Assembly: GCF_013927005.1 (NCBI RefSeq)
Contig: NZ_CP055930.1
Location: 1,488,001 to 1,552,000 of the forward strand
Source of the DNA: Enterobacter sp. RHBSTW-00175
GTDB taxonomy: Bacteria > Pseudomonadota > Gammaproteobacteria > Enterobacterales > Enterobacteriaceae
Length of the DNA stretch: 64,000 bases
Direction of reading: 5' to 3'
The notes under the pieces were generated by a model. That model searched no databases. It was given only the letters and a program-made list of their open reading frames with translations, and was not told the origin of the DNA. The translations under genes were made by a program, and so were the position numbers. Shown here in pieces: positions 24,046-36,137 of the stretch (the first letter of the stretch is position 1; every line of letters starts with the position of its first letter).

Positions 24046-25479
24046 ATGAAGCAAGGTTTGCAATTAAGGCTCAGCCAACAACTGGCGATGACGCCACAGC
24101 TACAACAAGCGATTCGCCTGTTGCAACTGTCCACGTTAGAACTTCAGCAGGAACTCCAGCAAGCACTGGACAGCAACCCGTTGCTGGAGCAAACCGATCT
24201 TCATGACGAGGTAGATACTCAGCAAACGCAGGACACCGAAACGCTCGATACCGTTGATGCTCTCGAACAAAAAGAGATGCCGGACGAGCTGCCTTTGGAT
24301 GCCAGTTGGGATGAAATTTACACCGCAGGAACCCCGTCCGGGACGCGTGCGGACTACCAGGATGATGAGCTACCGGTCTATCAGGGCGAAACTACCCAGT
24401 CGCTTCAGGATTACCTTATGTGGCAGGTGGAGTTAACGCCCTTCTCTGACACCGATCGTGCGATTGCGACATCCATTGTCGATGCCGTTGATGACACCGG
24501 ATATTTGACCGTTTCTCTGGACGATATTCTTGAAAGCATCGGCGATGATGAGATCGAACTCGAGGAAATTGAAGCGGTTCTGAAGCGTATTCAGCGCTTC
24601 GACCCGGTTGGCGTGGCCGCGAAAGATCTGCGCGACTGCTTGCTGATCCAGCTTTCTCAGTTTGCCAAAGAGACCCCCTGGATTGAAGAAGCCCGGTTAA
24701 TTATCAGCGATCATCTGGATCTGCTGGCAAACCATGACTTCCGTACACTGATGCGCGTCACCCGCCTGAAAGAAGAGGTGTTGAAAGAAGCCGTCAATCT
24801 GATCCAGTCGCTCGATCCTCGCCCCGGCCAATCCATCCAGACCAGCGAACCCGAATACGTTATCCCGGATGTGCTGGTCAGAAAACATAACGACCGCTGG
24901 GTTGTAGAATTGAATTCAGACAGCATTCCTCGCCTGCAAATCAACCAGCAGTACGCCTCCATGTGCACCAGCGCACGCAACGACTCCGACAATCAATATA
25001 TTCGTAGCAATCTTCAGGAAGCGCGATGGCTGATCAAAAGTCTGGAGAGCAGAAATGATACGCTGCTCCGTGTAAGCCGCTGTATTGTCGAGCAGCAGCA
25101 GGCGTTCTTTGAGCAGGGCGAAGAGTATATGAAACCGATGGTGCTGGCAGATATTGCCCAGGCCGTCGAAATGCATGAATCAACTATTTCCCGCGTGACA
25201 ACGCAGAAATATCTGCACAGTCCACGCGGTATTTTTGAGCTTAAGTATTTCTTCTCCAGCCATGTGAATACCGAAGGCGGCGGCGAAGCCTCGTCGACGG
25301 CAATTCGTGCACTGGTGAAGAAGTTGATCGCCGCGGAGAATCCCGCGAAGCCACTGAGTGACAGTAAGTTAACCACCATGCTGTCCGATCAGGGTATCAT
25401 GGTGGCACGCCGTACTGTTGCAAAGTATCGAGAGTCTTTATCCATTCCGCCGTCTAACCAGCGTAAACAACTGGTCTGA
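24046..25479 (+). CDS. rpoN: RpoN, sigma-54 factor
   Basis: Sigma-54 directs RNA polymerase to -24/-12 promoters that need enhancer-binding ATPases. The 477 residues show the Gln/Leu-rich activator-interaction region I ([21 protein letters not shown]), an acidic region II, the core-binding region III with helix-turn-helix, and the RpoN box near the C-terminus ([10 protein letters not shown]). It heads the rpoN-hpf-ptsN-rapZ-npr nitrogen-related group and is adjacent to the lpt genes as in E. coli. Confidence 0.98.
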   Translation: MKQGLQLRLSQQLAMTPQLQQAIRLLQLSTLELQQELQQALDSNPLLEQTDLHDEVDTQQTQDTETLDTVDALEQKEMPDELPLDASWDEIYTAGTPSGTRADYQDDELPVYQGETTQSLQDYLMWQVELTPFSDTDRAIATSIVDAVDDTGYLTVSLDDILESIGDDEIELEEIEAVLKRIQRFDPVGVAAKDLRDCLLIQLSQFAKETPWIEEARLIISDHLDLLANHDFRTLMRVTRLKEEVLKEAVNLIQSLDPRPGQSIQTSEPEYVIPDVLVRKHNDRWVVELNSDSIPRLQINQQYASMCTSARNDSDNQYIRSNLQEARWLIKSLESRNDTLLRVSRCIVEQQQAFFEQGEEYMKPMVLADIAQAVEMHESTISRVTTQKYLHSPRGIFELKYFFSSHVNTEGGGEASSTAIRALVKKLIAAENPAKPLSDSKLTTMLSDQGIMVARRTVAKYRESLSIPPSNQRKQLV

Positions 25480-25501
25480 CACAACCGATAAGGAAGACAC
25501 T

Positions 25502-25789
25502 ATGCAGCTCAACATCACAGGACACAACGTCGAAATTACTGATGCTTTACGTGATTTTGTGAACACTAAGTTCGCGAAACTTGAACAGTATTTCGAAAGG
25601 ATCAACCAGGTCTATATTGTGTTGAAAGTGGAGAAAGTGACTCATATCTCGGATGCAACCCTGCACGTGAACGGGGGTGAACTCCATGCCAGTGCGGAAG
25701 GGCAAGACATGTATGCTGCTATCGACGGCTTGATTGACAAGCTCGCGCGACAGCTCAATAAACATAAAGATAAACTGAAACAACACTAA
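25502..25789 (+). CDS. hpf: HPF, ribosome hibernation-promoting factor
   Basis: HPF (95 residues, short form) binds the 30S decoding area and helps form 100S dimers in stationary phase. The single S30AE domain is complete (MQLNITGHNVEITDALRDFV to KDKLKQH). The start at 25502 has an AAGGA site upstream (AAGGAAGACACT); an in-frame start inside rpoN was rejected. It lies 22 bases after rpoN. Confidence 0.97.
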   Translation: MQLNITGHNVEITDALRDFVNTKFAKLEQYFERINQVYIVLKVEKVTHISDATLHVNGGELHASAEGQDMYAAIDGLIDKLARQLNKHKDKLKQH

Positions 25790-25817
25790 TTGTCCGGGCA
25801 GTTAACGGGTGCAGGAA

Positions 25818-25842
25818 GGCCTGTTGTGAAACACAACAGGCC
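25818..25842 (+). terminator. Perfect hairpin between hpf and ptsN
   Basis: An 11-bp perfect stem (GGCCTGTTGTG / CACAACAGGCC, loop AAA) sits midway between hpf and ptsN. It lacks a strong T-run, so it may pause or process the operon mRNA rather than stop it. Confidence 0.55.
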
Positions 25843-25871
25843 ATTTGTACAGTTAGCGCTTAGGTGAAATT

Positions 25872-26363
25872 ATGATGAACAACGATTCCGCTCTTCAACT
25901 GAGCAATGTCCTTAACCAGGAATGTACCCGTAGTGGCGTTCACTGCCAGAGCAAAAAACGTGCGCTGGAAATCATCAGTGAACTGGCCGCAAAACAGCTG
26001 GGCCTGCCGTCACAGGTGGTGTTCGAAGCTATTCTGACCCGCGAAAAAATGGGCAGTACTGGCATTGGCAACGGCATTGCTATCCCGCATGGTAAGCTGG
26101 AAGAAGACACCCTGCGTGCCGTCGGTGTATTTGTGCAGCTCGAAACGCCTATCGCCTTCGACGCCATCGATAATCAGCCAGTCGATCTCCTCTTCGCGCT
26201 GCTGGTTCCTGCTGACCAGACCAAAACCCATCTGCATACGCTTTCGCTGGTCGCTAAACGTCTGGCTGATAAAACTATTTGCCGTAGACTGCGCTCAGCC
26301 CAAAGTGATGAAGAGTTATATCAAATTATCACTGAAGCAGAAGGCAATCAGGATGATGCATAA
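25872..26363 (+). CDS. ptsN: PtsN, EIIA of the nitrogen PTS
   Basis: PtsN is the terminal phospho-acceptor of the nitrogen phosphotransferase chain (PtsP-NPr-PtsN) and regulates potassium transport and other targets. The 163 residues form one PTS EIIA type-2 domain, with the phosphorylated His73 in AIPHGKL. It precedes rapZ (45-base gap) and npr, its phosphate donor. Confidence 0.97.
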   Translation: MMNNDSALQLSNVLNQECTRSGVHCQSKKRALEIISELAAKQLGLPSQVVFEAILTREKMGSTGIGNGIAIPHGKLEEDTLRAVGVFVQLETPIAFDAIDNQPVDLLFALLVPADQTKTHLHTLSLVAKRLADKTICRRLRSAQSDEELYQIITEAEGNQDDA

Positions 26364-26408
26364 CCGGGAGATGTCCTTTACATCTGTTGTCCTGAGGAGA
26401 AACGGAAC

Positions 26409-27263
26409 ATGGTGCTGATGATCGTCAGCGGTCGTTCAGGGTCGGGGAAATCCGTCGCCCTCCGCGCGCTTGAAGATATGGGTTTTTACTGTGTCGATAA
26501 CCTGCCGGTTGTGCTGCTGCCCGACCTGGCCCGGACGCTCGCGGACCGACAAACGTCTGCTGCCGTCAGTATCGACGTCCGTAACATGCCAGAATCACCG
26601 GAAGTCTTTGAACAGGCGATGAGCAACCTGCCTGACTCGTTTTCGCCTCAGTTGCTGTTCCTTGATGCTGACCGTAACACGCTGATCCGTCGTTACAGCG
26701 ATACCCGCCGTTTGCATCCGCTCTCCAGTAAGAATCTCTCTCTGGAAAGCGCCATCGACGAAGAGAGCGACCTGCTGGAGCCATTGCGCTCTCGTGCAGA
26801 CCTCATTGTCGATACATCTGAAATGTCCGTTCACGAGCTGGCTGAAATGCTCCGAACCCGTTTGCTGGGTAAACGCGAGCGCGAACTGACAATGGTGTTC
26901 GAATCCTTCGGCTTTAAGCACGGCATTCCTATCGATGCGGATTATGTTTTCGACGTGCGCTTCCTGCCTAACCCCCACTGGGATCCAAAACTGCGTCCAA
27001 TGACCGGTCTTGATAAACCCGTGGCCGCGTTCCTCGACAGGCACACAGAAGTTCACAATTTTATCTACCAGACGCGCAGCTACCTTGAGCTATGGTTACC
27101 TATGCTGGAAACAAACAATCGTAGCTATCTGACGGTGGCGATTGGCTGTACCGGTGGTAAACATCGTTCGGTTTACATTGCTGAACAACTGGCCGACTAC
27201 TTCCGTTCACGCGGGAAGAACGTTCAGTCCCGTCATCGTACGCTGGAAAAACGTAAAACATGA
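26409..27263 (+). CDS. rapZ: RapZ, RNase adaptor protein for GlmZ
   Basis: RapZ binds the small RNA GlmZ and delivers it to RNase E, so tuning GlmS and amino-sugar supply. The 284 residues have an N-terminal P-loop domain (GRSGSGKS, about residues 8-15) with a second nucleotide-binding segment (SIDVRNMP), and a C-terminal RNA-binding domain (ending in the basic [10 protein letters not shown]) with the conserved CTGGKHRSV. It overlaps npr by 4 bases. Confidence 0.97.
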   Translation: MVLMIVSGRSGSGKSVALRALEDMGFYCVDNLPVVLLPDLARTLADRQTSAAVSIDVRNMPESPEVFEQAMSNLPDSFSPQLLFLDADRNTLIRRYSDTRRLHPLSSKNLSLESAIDEESDLLEPLRSRADLIVDTSEMSVHELAEMLRTRLLGKRERELTMVFESFGFKHGIPIDADYVFDVRFLPNPHWDPKLRPMTGLDKPVAAFLDRHTEVHNFIYQTRSYLELWLPMLETNNRSYLTVAIGCTGGKHRSVYIAEQLADYFRSRGKNVQSRHRTLEKRKT

Positions 27264-27532
27264 CCGTAAAACAAACTGTTGAAATCACTAATAAGCTGGG
27301 TATGCACGCCCGCCCGGCGATGAAACTGTTTGAACTGATGCAGGGTTTTGATGCGGAGGTTCTGCTGCGTAACGATGAAGGTACAGAGGCTGAAGCCAAT
27401 AGCGTTATCGCGCTACTGATGCTGGATTCTGCCAAGGGCAGACAAATTGAAGTTGAGGCAACAGGCCCACAGGAAGAAGAAGCTCTGGCGGCAGTGATAG
27501 CACTGTTTAATGCCGGGTTTGATGAAGACTAG
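27260..27532 (+). CDS. npr: NPr (PtsO), phosphocarrier of the nitrogen PTS
   Basis: NPr is the HPr-like carrier that passes phosphate from PtsP to PtsN. It is 90 residues; the active His16 lies in the conserved [10 protein letters not shown], and the Ser regulatory region near [12 protein letters not shown]. It overlaps rapZ by 4 bases and ends the operon, followed by a hairpin. Confidence 0.96.
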   Translation: MTVKQTVEITNKLGMHARPAMKLFELMQGFDAEVLLRNDEGTEAEANSVIALLMLDSAKGRQIEVEATGPQEEEALAAVIALFNAGFDED

Positions 27533-27544
27533 ACTGATGCATCC

Positions 27545-27567
27545 ACCCTCTCCTTCACGGAGAGGGT
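27545..27567. terminator. Hairpin between npr and mtgA
   Basis: A 9-bp stem (ACCCTCTCC / GGAGAGGGT, loop TTCAC) separates converging npr and mtgA. Its CCCTCTCC..GGAGAGGG core is the same palindrome as in the dispersed repeats at 40742 and 63828, so it may be a short member of that repeat family used as a terminator. Confidence 0.6.
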
Positions 27568-27569
27568 CA

Positions 27570-28295
27570 CTAATACAGCTTATTTCCCGTCATAAATCCT
27601 TCCCCGCCTAACTGGCGCATTTGCCGCATAATCCACGCCTGACGACCACGAACATACCCCGATGGGGCACTGGCCTTAAAGCGGACGGGATTGGGCAACA
27701 CGGCCGCTAACAACGCGGCTTCTGATATCGTCAGACGGCTGGCAGGTTTATGGAAATAACGTTGCGCGGCGGCCTCGACACCAAACACCCCATCACCAAA
27801 TTCAGCGATATTCAGATAGACGGTCAGAATACGCTTTTTGCTCCAGACCGTTTCCATACCAAGTGTCAGACCCGCCTCAAGACCTTTTCGCAGCCAGCTA
27901 CGCCCATCCCATAAAAACAGGTTTTTTGCCGTCTGCTGAGAAAGCGTGGATGCACCCCGCACACGATCTTCATGCCTCTCGTTATGCGCCAGCGCTTTCT
28001 GGATAGCCGCTACGTCGAACCCCCAGTGATCCGGGAATTTCTGATCTTCTGCGGCAATCACTGCAAGCCCCATAAACGGAGAGATCTCATCCATGCTCAC
28101 CCAGTCAGAGTGCGCAACGTAGCCGAAATCACCGGATAACCAGGCGCCAAGCTGGCGCTCAACCATCACGGCAGAAAAGGGGACAGGCATGATGCTAAAC
28201 AAAGCAATACCGCCGCCCCAGAATACCGCCAGGACAATGACAATACGCAACAGGATCCGTTTGACCCACGCGCCAGCCGTGAATTTTCGGATCAT
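27570..28295 (-). CDS. mtgA: MtgA, monofunctional peptidoglycan glycosyltransferase
   Basis: MtgA polymerises lipid II into glycan strands at the membrane. The 241 residues have an N-terminal membrane anchor (about residues 13-35) and a GT51 domain with the catalytic Glu in [14 protein letters not shown] and the conserved [16 protein letters not shown]. It has no transpeptidase domain. It overlaps the stop of elbB by 4 bases. Confidence 0.96.
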   Translation of the reverse strand: MIRKFTAGAWVKRILLRIVIVLAVFWGGGIALFSIMPVPFSAVMVERQLGAWLSGDFGYVAHSDWVSMDEISPFMGLAVIAAEDQKFPDHWGFDVAAIQKALAHNERHEDRVRGASTLSQQTAKNLFLWDGRSWLRKGLEAGLTLGMETVWSKKRILTVYLNIAEFGDGVFGVEAAAQRYFHKPASRLTISEAALLAAVLPNPVRFKASAPSGYVRGRQAWIMRQMRQLGGEGFMTGNKLY

Positions 28296-28945
28296 TCAGT
28301 CAGAACCAACACTCTGTCTACCAGCTTCTCGATACCAGCTGCCGCCTCTGCGATGTTTTGCGCCAGCATATAGGCAGGTGTTGTGACAATCTTATTGTCC
28401 TCGTCAACCACGATATCATCGACCGGGCAAGGCACATGTTCGCCCCCCATATCTTCAATCATTTCTGCGGTATCGATATCTGTCCCGATGGTCAGGCGAA
28501 GCGGGAAATCGAAAATTTTTGGCAGCATGGCAGGAGCAATACAGATAAAGCCCAGCGGCTTACCGGCGGAATGCATCGCCTGTGCCAGCACGCTAAGATC
28601 CCTGTCGACCTGGCATTCGCTGCCCTGGGCTGCAAAGGTGCTTAAATTTTTGGCCGCGCCAAAGCCCCCCGGGACAATAAGCGCGTCAAGTTCAGCGGCA
28701 TTAGCCTGCGCCAGGGGATGAATGTCGCCCCGCGCAATTCGGGCCGCCTCAATCAGCACGTTGCGGGTTTCCGGCATGGCTTCGCCAGTCAGATGATTTA
28801 CCACGTCCACCTGGTTTTTATCCGGGGCGAAGCAGATAACGTCGGCGCCACGTCTGGCTAATGCCAGCAGTGTTATTACCGATTCGTGTATCTCAGAACC
28901 ATCGTAAACTCCGCATCCACTCAGTACGACACCAATCTTTTTCAT
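28292..28945 (-). CDS. elbB: ElbB (YhbL), DJ-1/PfpI-like glyoxalase
   Basis: A 217-residue member of the DJ-1/PfpI superfamily; E. coli ElbB has weak glyoxalase activity and was linked to isoprenoid yield. The nucleophile elbow is visible as [10 protein letters not shown] and an N-terminal Rossmann-like strand as [19 protein letters not shown]. The start at 28945 matches the family (MKKIG); an adjacent ATG at 28948 adds one Met. It is coupled to mtgA and upstream is the arcZ RNA gene on the other strand. Confidence 0.94.
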   Translation of the reverse strand: MKKIGVVLSGCGVYDGSEIHESVITLLALARRGADVICFAPDKNQVDVVNHLTGEAMPETRNVLIEAARIARGDIHPLAQANAAELDALIVPGGFGAAKNLSTFAAQGSECQVDRDLSVLAQAMHSAGKPLGFICIAPAMLPKIFDFPLRLTIGTDIDTAEMIEDMGGEHVPCPVDDIVVDEDNKIVTTPAYMLAQNIAEAAAGIEKLVDRVLVLTE

Positions 28946-29064
28946 CATGACGTTCCTTCTTTGCAAATCGCTGAAGCATATTAATAATTCTGATTAAAAC
29001 GCTATGCTTCACACATTTCACTGATTCATGTAACAAACTATTTAAGATTTGCTATCTTAACTGC

Positions 29065-29186
29065 GTGCGGCCTAAATTTTCAGGCGGCGTCCATGCGAAA
29101 ACAACACAAAAAATCAGGCGCAGCCACGATTTCCCTGGTGTTGGCGCAGTATTCGCGCACCCCGGTTAATCCGGGGTCATTTTTTT
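29065..29186 (+). ncRNA. arcZ: ArcZ small RNA
   Basis: Between elbB and arcB, on the strand opposite arcB, lies a segment that matches ArcZ. It starts GTGCGGCCT, contains the conserved processed core (GATTTCCCTGGTGTTGGCG, about 29128-29146), and ends in a terminator hairpin (ACCCCGG TTAAT CCGGGGT) with a T-run at 29180-29186. ArcZ is an Hfq-binding RNA that activates rpoS and represses many targets; in E. coli it is repressed by ArcA and cuts back arcB expression. Its terminator runs through the last codons of arcB in antisense. The 5' half is diverged from E. coli. Confidence 0.9.
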
Positions 29187-31510
29187 CTGGCGTCCACCCA
29201 GGCTTTCAGTACCGCCACATCGTTCAGCCACTCTTGTTTCATCTCTTCAACCCATTCACCCACGTTATCTTCCCATGCAGGTAAATCCGGGGATTGAATC
29301 TGTTGTCCAAGCTGTTGCAGGTGGCGTAAGCCAACCGAACCGGCGGCACCTTTAATTTTGTGGCCCTCTTCAACGATCCCTTTTTGATCGCGCGCCGTCA
29401 GGTTCGATTCCAGCACACTCAGGTAGCCCGGCATCATTTTTTCAAACACGGCCAGACCATCGGTAATCAGTTTCGGACCAACCAAATCGATGTATTGCTC
29501 AAGCATGGCAGTATCCAGAATCGCTTGTGTCTTCGCGCTATCAACAGACGTCATGGTGCTCTCCTCTTCATCACAGGTATCCCAGAACTTCTTAATCATG
29601 GCGGTTAATGCAGGAACCGCCAGCGGCTTGCTGAGCACATCGTCCATACCGGCATCGAGATACTCTTTTTTGTCCTTCAGTACGTTCGCCGTCAATGCCA
29701 CCAGCGGCGGCAGCTCATCGGCGGCGTACTTACGCGTTAGTTCACGAGAGATATCCAGCCCGGTCATGTCTGGTAGCTGAATATCCAGCAGCACGAGGTC
29801 ATACTCGCCTGGCGTGAACATATCCAGCGCGGCCTGGCCGGTCATGGCCACATCCACGCTGTTGCCCAATTTTTCCAGTACCGAGCGCGCCACAATCACG
29901 TTCAGCTCAATGTCTTCCACCAGCAGGACATGCAGTGCAGGCAGCGGCATTTCGTCGTTATCAAAGGTGTCTTCTACCTCTTCAGCGACCGCCGGGGCAT
30001 GAACCGTCAGCGTAAAGACAGAACCTTTGCCCGGCTGGCTGGCGACGGTAATATCCCCACCCATGCTTTTAGCCAGGCGTTTAGAGACGGCCAGGCCAAT
30101 CCCGGTGCCCGTCGCAGGTTTACCGCCGTGACTGTCTTTCACCTGGTAATACATCGCGAAAATTTTATCCTGCTCTTCCTGCAGAATGCCGATACCAGAA
30201 TCTTCGACTTCGAAATGCAGCATGTCCCCTTCGTCATAGCGGATACGCACAGCCACCCGGCCCCTCTGGGTAAATTTCACCGCGTTGCTGATCAGGTTCC
30301 ACAGGATCTGGCGCAGACGCGTTCCGTCCGTGGTCACTTTATGCGGCAGCGGCAACGCTGGCTCCATCACAAAGCTCAACCCCTTTTGCTGAGCCTGTAA
30401 CCCGGACAGGTTTTCCAGGTCGGCGAGGAAGCTGGTGAAATCCACCGGCTGGTTATCGAGCTGAACTTTACGGCGCTCCATCTTATCCATGTCAATAATA
30501 TCGTTAAAGATATTACCCAGCGTCACCGCAGAGACATGGATCGTTTTCAGGTATTTTTCCTGCTCGCCCGTTAGCTCCGTATCCAGCAGGATGCGGCTCA
30601 GGCCGACAATCCCGTTCAATGGTGTACGCAGTTCATGGCTGATGGTAGAGATAAAGGTGGTTTTGTCGCGGCTGGCGCGCTCCAGGGCATCCTGATAACG
30701 CTTACGTTCGGTGATATCACGGCCAAAGCCCATCAGGCCGTGGCGTTTCCCCACGCGGTCGTAGTAAGGCACCTTACGGATTTCGAAGCAGGCTTTCCGC
30801 CCGTCCGGGTAATCCAGCCACTGCTCATAGGTGAGAGACACATTATGGCGGAAGACCTTTTCATCCGTTTCCATCACCTTCGCCGCCGCCTCTTCAGAAT
30901 AGACATCCTGCGGCTTGAGGTTAACGAGCTGTTTCTCGCTTTTCCCGGTGAGCAACTCCATCGCCCGGTTACAGCCGGAAAACTCTTTGTCTTCGTTACG
31001 GTAGAAAACCAGATCCGGTGAAGCATCAAGGAAAGAGCGCAGGAAAGAGGATTGTTGTTCAAGCTGAATTTGCGTCACCTCACGCTCTTTCATTTCGATT
31101 TTCAGCTGCTCAAGCGTGGCCTGACGTTCGGCTTCGGCTTTTTCGCGATCTGAAATCTCCTGGTTGAGCTGGGCAATATTGTCCTTGAGCTGGACGTTAA
31201 GTTTGAGATCGCGCTCGCGCATCTCTTCCAGCTTCTCCACCAGTTTTGATAAACGCTGTCGGGACTCCTCAAGCTGCTCCACTACCACGGAGAGGAAATA
31301 GACCGCCCAGGGCGTAATCAGCAATCCGAAGAAGATAGAGCGGATTACGTCGATACTTTCGACCTGACCATGCAAGACCATGGTTACAGCCATCTGCACA
31401 ACAATCGCCAGAACAACCAGCGCCAGAGCCAGCAGCATGGAGAAACGCACCAGGCCGAGCTTCATCATCAGATCGACATAGTACTGGGCCAGCATTCGAA
31501 TTTGCTTCAT
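29177..31510 (-). CDS. arcB: ArcB, hybrid sensor kinase for redox state
   Basis: ArcB senses quinone redox state and phosphorylates ArcA. The 777 residues run: two membrane helices (about 23-77), a leucine-zipper/coiled coil, a PAS domain (about 150-270), kinase domain with His in TISHELRTPLNG, a receiver with phospho-Asp in LLDIQLPDMTG, and a C-terminal HPt domain with His in EEGHKIKGAAGS. The start at 31510 (MKQIRM) matches the family; a start at 31540 would add ten residues. Its 3' end overlaps the ArcZ terminator. Upstream it is followed by lptG, not yhcC as in E. coli. Confidence 0.97.
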   Translation of the reverse strand: MKQIRMLAQYYVDLMMKLGLVRFSMLLALALVVLAIVVQMAVTMVLHGQVESIDVIRSIFFGLLITPWAVYFLSVVVEQLEESRQRLSKLVEKLEEMRERDLKLNVQLKDNIAQLNQEISDREKAEAERQATLEQLKIEMKEREVTQIQLEQQSSFLRSFLDASPDLVFYRNEDKEFSGCNRAMELLTGKSEKQLVNLKPQDVYSEEAAAKVMETDEKVFRHNVSLTYEQWLDYPDGRKACFEIRKVPYYDRVGKRHGLMGFGRDITERKRYQDALERASRDKTTFISTISHELRTPLNGIVGLSRILLDTELTGEQEKYLKTIHVSAVTLGNIFNDIIDMDKMERRKVQLDNQPVDFTSFLADLENLSGLQAQQKGLSFVMEPALPLPHKVTTDGTRLRQILWNLISNAVKFTQRGRVAVRIRYDEGDMLHFEVEDSGIGILQEEQDKIFAMYYQVKDSHGGKPATGTGIGLAVSKRLAKSMGGDITVASQPGKGSVFTLTVHAPAVAEEVEDTFDNDEMPLPALHVLLVEDIELNVIVARSVLEKLGNSVDVAMTGQAALDMFTPGEYDLVLLDIQLPDMTGLDISRELTRKYAADELPPLVALTANVLKDKKEYLDAGMDDVLSKPLAVPALTAMIKKFWDTCDEEESTMTSVDSAKTQAILDTAMLEQYIDLVGPKLITDGLAVFEKMMPGYLSVLESNLTARDQKGIVEEGHKIKGAAGSVGLRHLQQLGQQIQSPDLPAWEDNVGEWVEEMKQEWLNDVAVLKAWVDARKK

Positions 31511-31607
31511 AGAGGATCCCTTCACGACTTTATCGCTCAATAATACTCAAATTCAGGGCGGGGCGGTGGAGGTTGTGAGAAAAAGTGCGGGGTGAAACAG
31601 GAGATTA

Positions 31608-31636
31608 GCCTCGCTCCCGACAAGCCGGGAGCGAGA
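31608..31636 (-). terminator. Terminator-like hairpin after lptG
   Basis: A perfect 10-bp stem (CTCGCTCCCG / CGGGAGCGAG, loop ACAAGC) lies just downstream of lptG and upstream of the arcB promoter region. It lies close to the proposed rearrangement junction between arcB and lptG. Confidence 0.6.
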
Positions 31637-31647
31637 TGAAGCATTTA

Positions 31648-32730
31648 TCAGGAACGTTTCAGAAGCAGCCAGAGGCTGATCAGCAGGAAACTGGCGCTTG
31701 GCAACAGCGCACCGATAATTGGCGGGATGCCATAAACCAGCGTCAGCGGGCCAAAGATCTGGTCGAGAACGTAGAACACGAACCCGCAGCTGATACCGGT
31801 TACGACGCGAACCCCCATCGGCACGCTACGTAACGGCCCGAAGATAAACGACAGCGCCATCAGCATCATAACCGCAACGGACATCGGCTGGAAAATCTTG
31901 CTCCACATATTGAGCTGATAACGCCCGGCGTCCTGGCCGCTCAATTTCAGGTATTTCACGTAATTATGCAGACCGCTAATGGACAGCGCATCAGGATCCA
32001 ACGCCACCACACCCAGTTTGTCCGGGGTAAGGTTGGTCTTCCACGTATCAGAAACCGTCTGAGAGCCGGTGATCTGTTTCGGGTCTTTGAGGTCTGATTC
32101 ATCAACCTGTGATAAGCGCCATTGCTTATGCTCGGGATCAAACTTCGCGGAGGATGCGTGACGCACAGACTGCAAACGACGCTGGTCGTTGAAAGCGTAA
32201 ATACTCACACCGCCCAGTTCATCATCGCCTTTCACGCGTTCAATGTAGACAAAGTTATTGCCATCTTTTGCCCACAGCCCTTGCTGGGTCGAGAGCAATG
32301 AGCCACCGTACATGGCCTGCGCACGATAGTTGCGCGCCATCTGCTCACCCTGCGGCGCCACCCACTCGCCGATCGCCATGGTCAGCAGCACCAGCGGGAT
32401 AGCCGTTTTCATCACCGAGAGAGCAACCTGCAAACGGGTAAACCCGGAAGCTTGCATCACTACCAGCTCACTGCGCTGCGCCAGCATCCCCAGGCCAAGT
32501 AGTGCGCCTAACAGAGCGGCCATTGGGAAGAAGATCTGGACATCTTTTGGCACGCTAAGAAGGGTATACATCCCCGCGCCCAACGCGTCGTAAGTACCCT
32601 GCCCGGCTTTTTTCAGCTGGTCGACAAATTTAATAATGCCGGAGAGCGACACCAGCATGAACAAGGTCATCATGATGGTGGAGAAAATCGTTTTACCGAT
32701 GTAGCGGTCGAGAACGCCAAACGCCTGCAT
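31648..32730 (-). CDS. lptG: LptG, LPS export permease
   Basis: LptG is one of the two permeases of LptB2FG. The 360 residues have the family plan: three N-terminal helices, a large periplasmic jellyroll (about 120-270) and three C-terminal helices. The start codon overlaps the stop of lptF by one base (TAATG). In E. coli lptFG lie next to pepA, as here, but far from arcB. Confidence 0.97.
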   Translation of the reverse strand: MQAFGVLDRYIGKTIFSTIMMTLFMLVSLSGIIKFVDQLKKAGQGTYDALGAGMYTLLSVPKDVQIFFPMAALLGALLGLGMLAQRSELVVMQASGFTRLQVALSVMKTAIPLVLLTMAIGEWVAPQGEQMARNYRAQAMYGGSLLSTQQGLWAKDGNNFVYIERVKGDDELGGVSIYAFNDQRRLQSVRHASSAKFDPEHKQWRLSQVDESDLKDPKQITGSQTVSDTWKTNLTPDKLGVVALDPDALSISGLHNYVKYLKLSGQDAGRYQLNMWSKIFQPMSVAVMMLMALSFIFGPLRSVPMGVRVVTGISCGFVFYVLDQIFGPLTLVYGIPPIIGALLPSASFLLISLWLLLKRS

Positions 32731-33830
32731 TACAACGCTCCTTTACGCGAGAATCGGGCACGAATGCGGCGCACCGGCACCGTATCCCACAGGTTTAATC
32801 CCAGCGCCAGCAGGATATACAAACTGTTGACCACCCACGTCCAGACCATTGGATCAAGTTTACCCTTCGCACCATTCGAACGAATCGAGGTTTGCAACAG
32901 GAAGTAGACCAGATACAGCAGCATCGCCGGCAGCATAGAAAGCACGCGGCCCTGACGCGGGTTAACCACGCTCAGCGGAACGACAATCAGCGCCATCATA
33001 AACACGGTGAATACGAGAGTAATACGCCAGTGGAATTCTGCGCGTGCCCTGTCGGTATCGGTATTCCAGAGCGTGCGCATATCCATCTGTTCGGTATCGC
33101 CTGGATCAAGCGCAACCGCCTGGTGACCAATAATGGCCTGATAGTTCTGGAAATCCGTAATACGGAAATCGCGAAGCATCGCGGTACCTTCAAAACGGGT
33201 GCCTTTATTCAGCGTAACTATCTGAGAACCATCTTTACGCTGAGCCAGCTGGCCTGAATCGGCCACAACCACTGACGGGCGAGCATTGCCTTTCGTGCGC
33301 AGTTGCGCGAGGAATACGTCATTGAATTTGCTGCCATCAACGCTTTCGATGAACAACACAGAGTTACCGTCGGTGGCCTGCTGGAACTGCCCTTGCGCTA
33401 ACGCCGCCATACCTGGGTTGGCTTTGGCTTCGGCCAGCACTTCATCCTGATGACGAGAGGACATCGGGCCCGCCCACATGACATTCACTGCGGCAACAAT
33501 CCCGGTAAACAGCGCCAGTACCAGGGCGGCCTTCACCAGCACGGCTTTACTCAAGCCACAGGCGTGCATCACCGTGATTTCACTTTCGGTATAGAGTCTA
33601 CCCAGCGTCATGAGCAAACCGAGGAAAAGGCTAAGCGGCAGAATGAGCTGCGCCATCTCCGGGATCCCCAGCCCAAGCAGGGAAAGCACCAGATTCGTTG
33701 GAATTTCGCCGTCAACGGCCGCACCGAGGATCTTCACCAGCTTCTGACAGAAGAAGATCAGCAGCAGGATGAACAGGATCGCCAGTTGGCTTTTGAGCGT
33801 TTCCCGCACCAGATATCTTATGATTATCAC
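32730..33830 (-). CDS. lptF: LptF, LPS export permease
   Basis: LptF pairs with LptG in the LPS exporter. The 366 residues have the same six-helix plus periplasmic jellyroll architecture, beginning MIIIRYLVRETLKSQ, a typical YjgP/YjgQ start. It is transcribed divergently from pepA across 266 bases and is coupled to lptG. Confidence 0.97.
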   Translation of the reverse strand: MIIIRYLVRETLKSQLAILFILLLIFFCQKLVKILGAAVDGEIPTNLVLSLLGLGIPEMAQLILPLSLFLGLLMTLGRLYTESEITVMHACGLSKAVLVKAALVLALFTGIVAAVNVMWAGPMSSRHQDEVLAEAKANPGMAALAQGQFQQATDGNSVLFIESVDGSKFNDVFLAQLRTKGNARPSVVVADSGQLAQRKDGSQIVTLNKGTRFEGTAMLRDFRITDFQNYQAIIGHQAVALDPGDTEQMDMRTLWNTDTDRARAEFHWRITLVFTVFMMALIVVPLSVVNPRQGRVLSMLPAMLLYLVYFLLQTSIRSNGAKGKLDPMVWTWVVNSLYILLALGLNLWDTVPVRRIRARFSRKGAL

Positions 33831-35608
<1,778 letters not shown>

Positions 35609-35626
35609 GTCAAAACGGCAGTAAAC

Positions 35627-35660
35627 CGTAGGCCGGGTAAGGCGAAAACGCCACCCGGCT
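35627..35660. repeat. REP element between pepA and holC
   Basis: A REP/PU-like palindrome: GTAGGCCGGGTAAGGCG, then AACGCCACCCGGC. The arms GCCGGGT.GGCG / CGCC.CCCGGC are the consensus of enterobacterial REP sequences. It sits in the 85-base gap before holC and may stabilise pepA mRNA. Confidence 0.8.
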
Positions 35661-35693
35661 TTGCATTTAAAGTGAGCACAAGAAGCCCCATAT

Positions 35694-36137
35694 ATGAAGA
35701 ATGCAACGTTCTACCTTCTGGACAACGACACCCATCAGGATGGCTTAAGCGCCGTTGAACAACTGGTGTGTGAAATTGCCGCAGAACGTTGGCGCGCAGG
35801 CAAACGCGTTCTGATTGCCTGTGAAGATGAGCAACAGGCGATTCGCCTGGATGAAGCGCTATGGGCGCGCCCGCCGGAGAGTTTTGTTCCGCATAATTTG
35901 TCTGGCGAAGGGCCGCGCGGCGGCGCACCGGTCGAAATTGCCTGGCCGCAGAAGCGCAACAGTAGCGCGCGTGATGTGCTGATTAGCTTGCGCATCGATT
36001 TTGCAGATTTTGCCACCGCTTTCACAGAAGTGGTAGACTTTGTCCCTTACGAAGAATCTTTAAAACAACTGGCACGCGATCGTTACAAGGCGTACCGCCT
36101 GGCTGGTTTTAACCTGAATACGGCAACCTGGAAATAA
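35694..36137 (+). CDS. holC: HolC, DNA polymerase III chi subunit
   Basis: The chi subunit links the clamp loader (through psi) to SSB. The 147 residues match the family from [12 protein letters not shown] to the C-terminal [17 protein letters not shown]. It shares one base with the start of valS (TAATG), indicating translational coupling. Confidence 0.97.
   Translation: MKNATFYLLDNDTHQDGLSAVEQLVCEIAAERWRAGKRVLIACEDEQQAIRLDEALWARPPESFVPHNLSGEGPRGGAPVEIAWPQKRNSSARDVLISLRIDFADFATAFTEVVDFVPYEESLKQLARDRYKAYRLAGFNLNTATWK

Noticed and set aside
29093..29284. A 63-codon frame starting within ArcZ
   Set aside because: It runs through the ArcZ terminator and into arcB antisense; the RNA explains the conservation.
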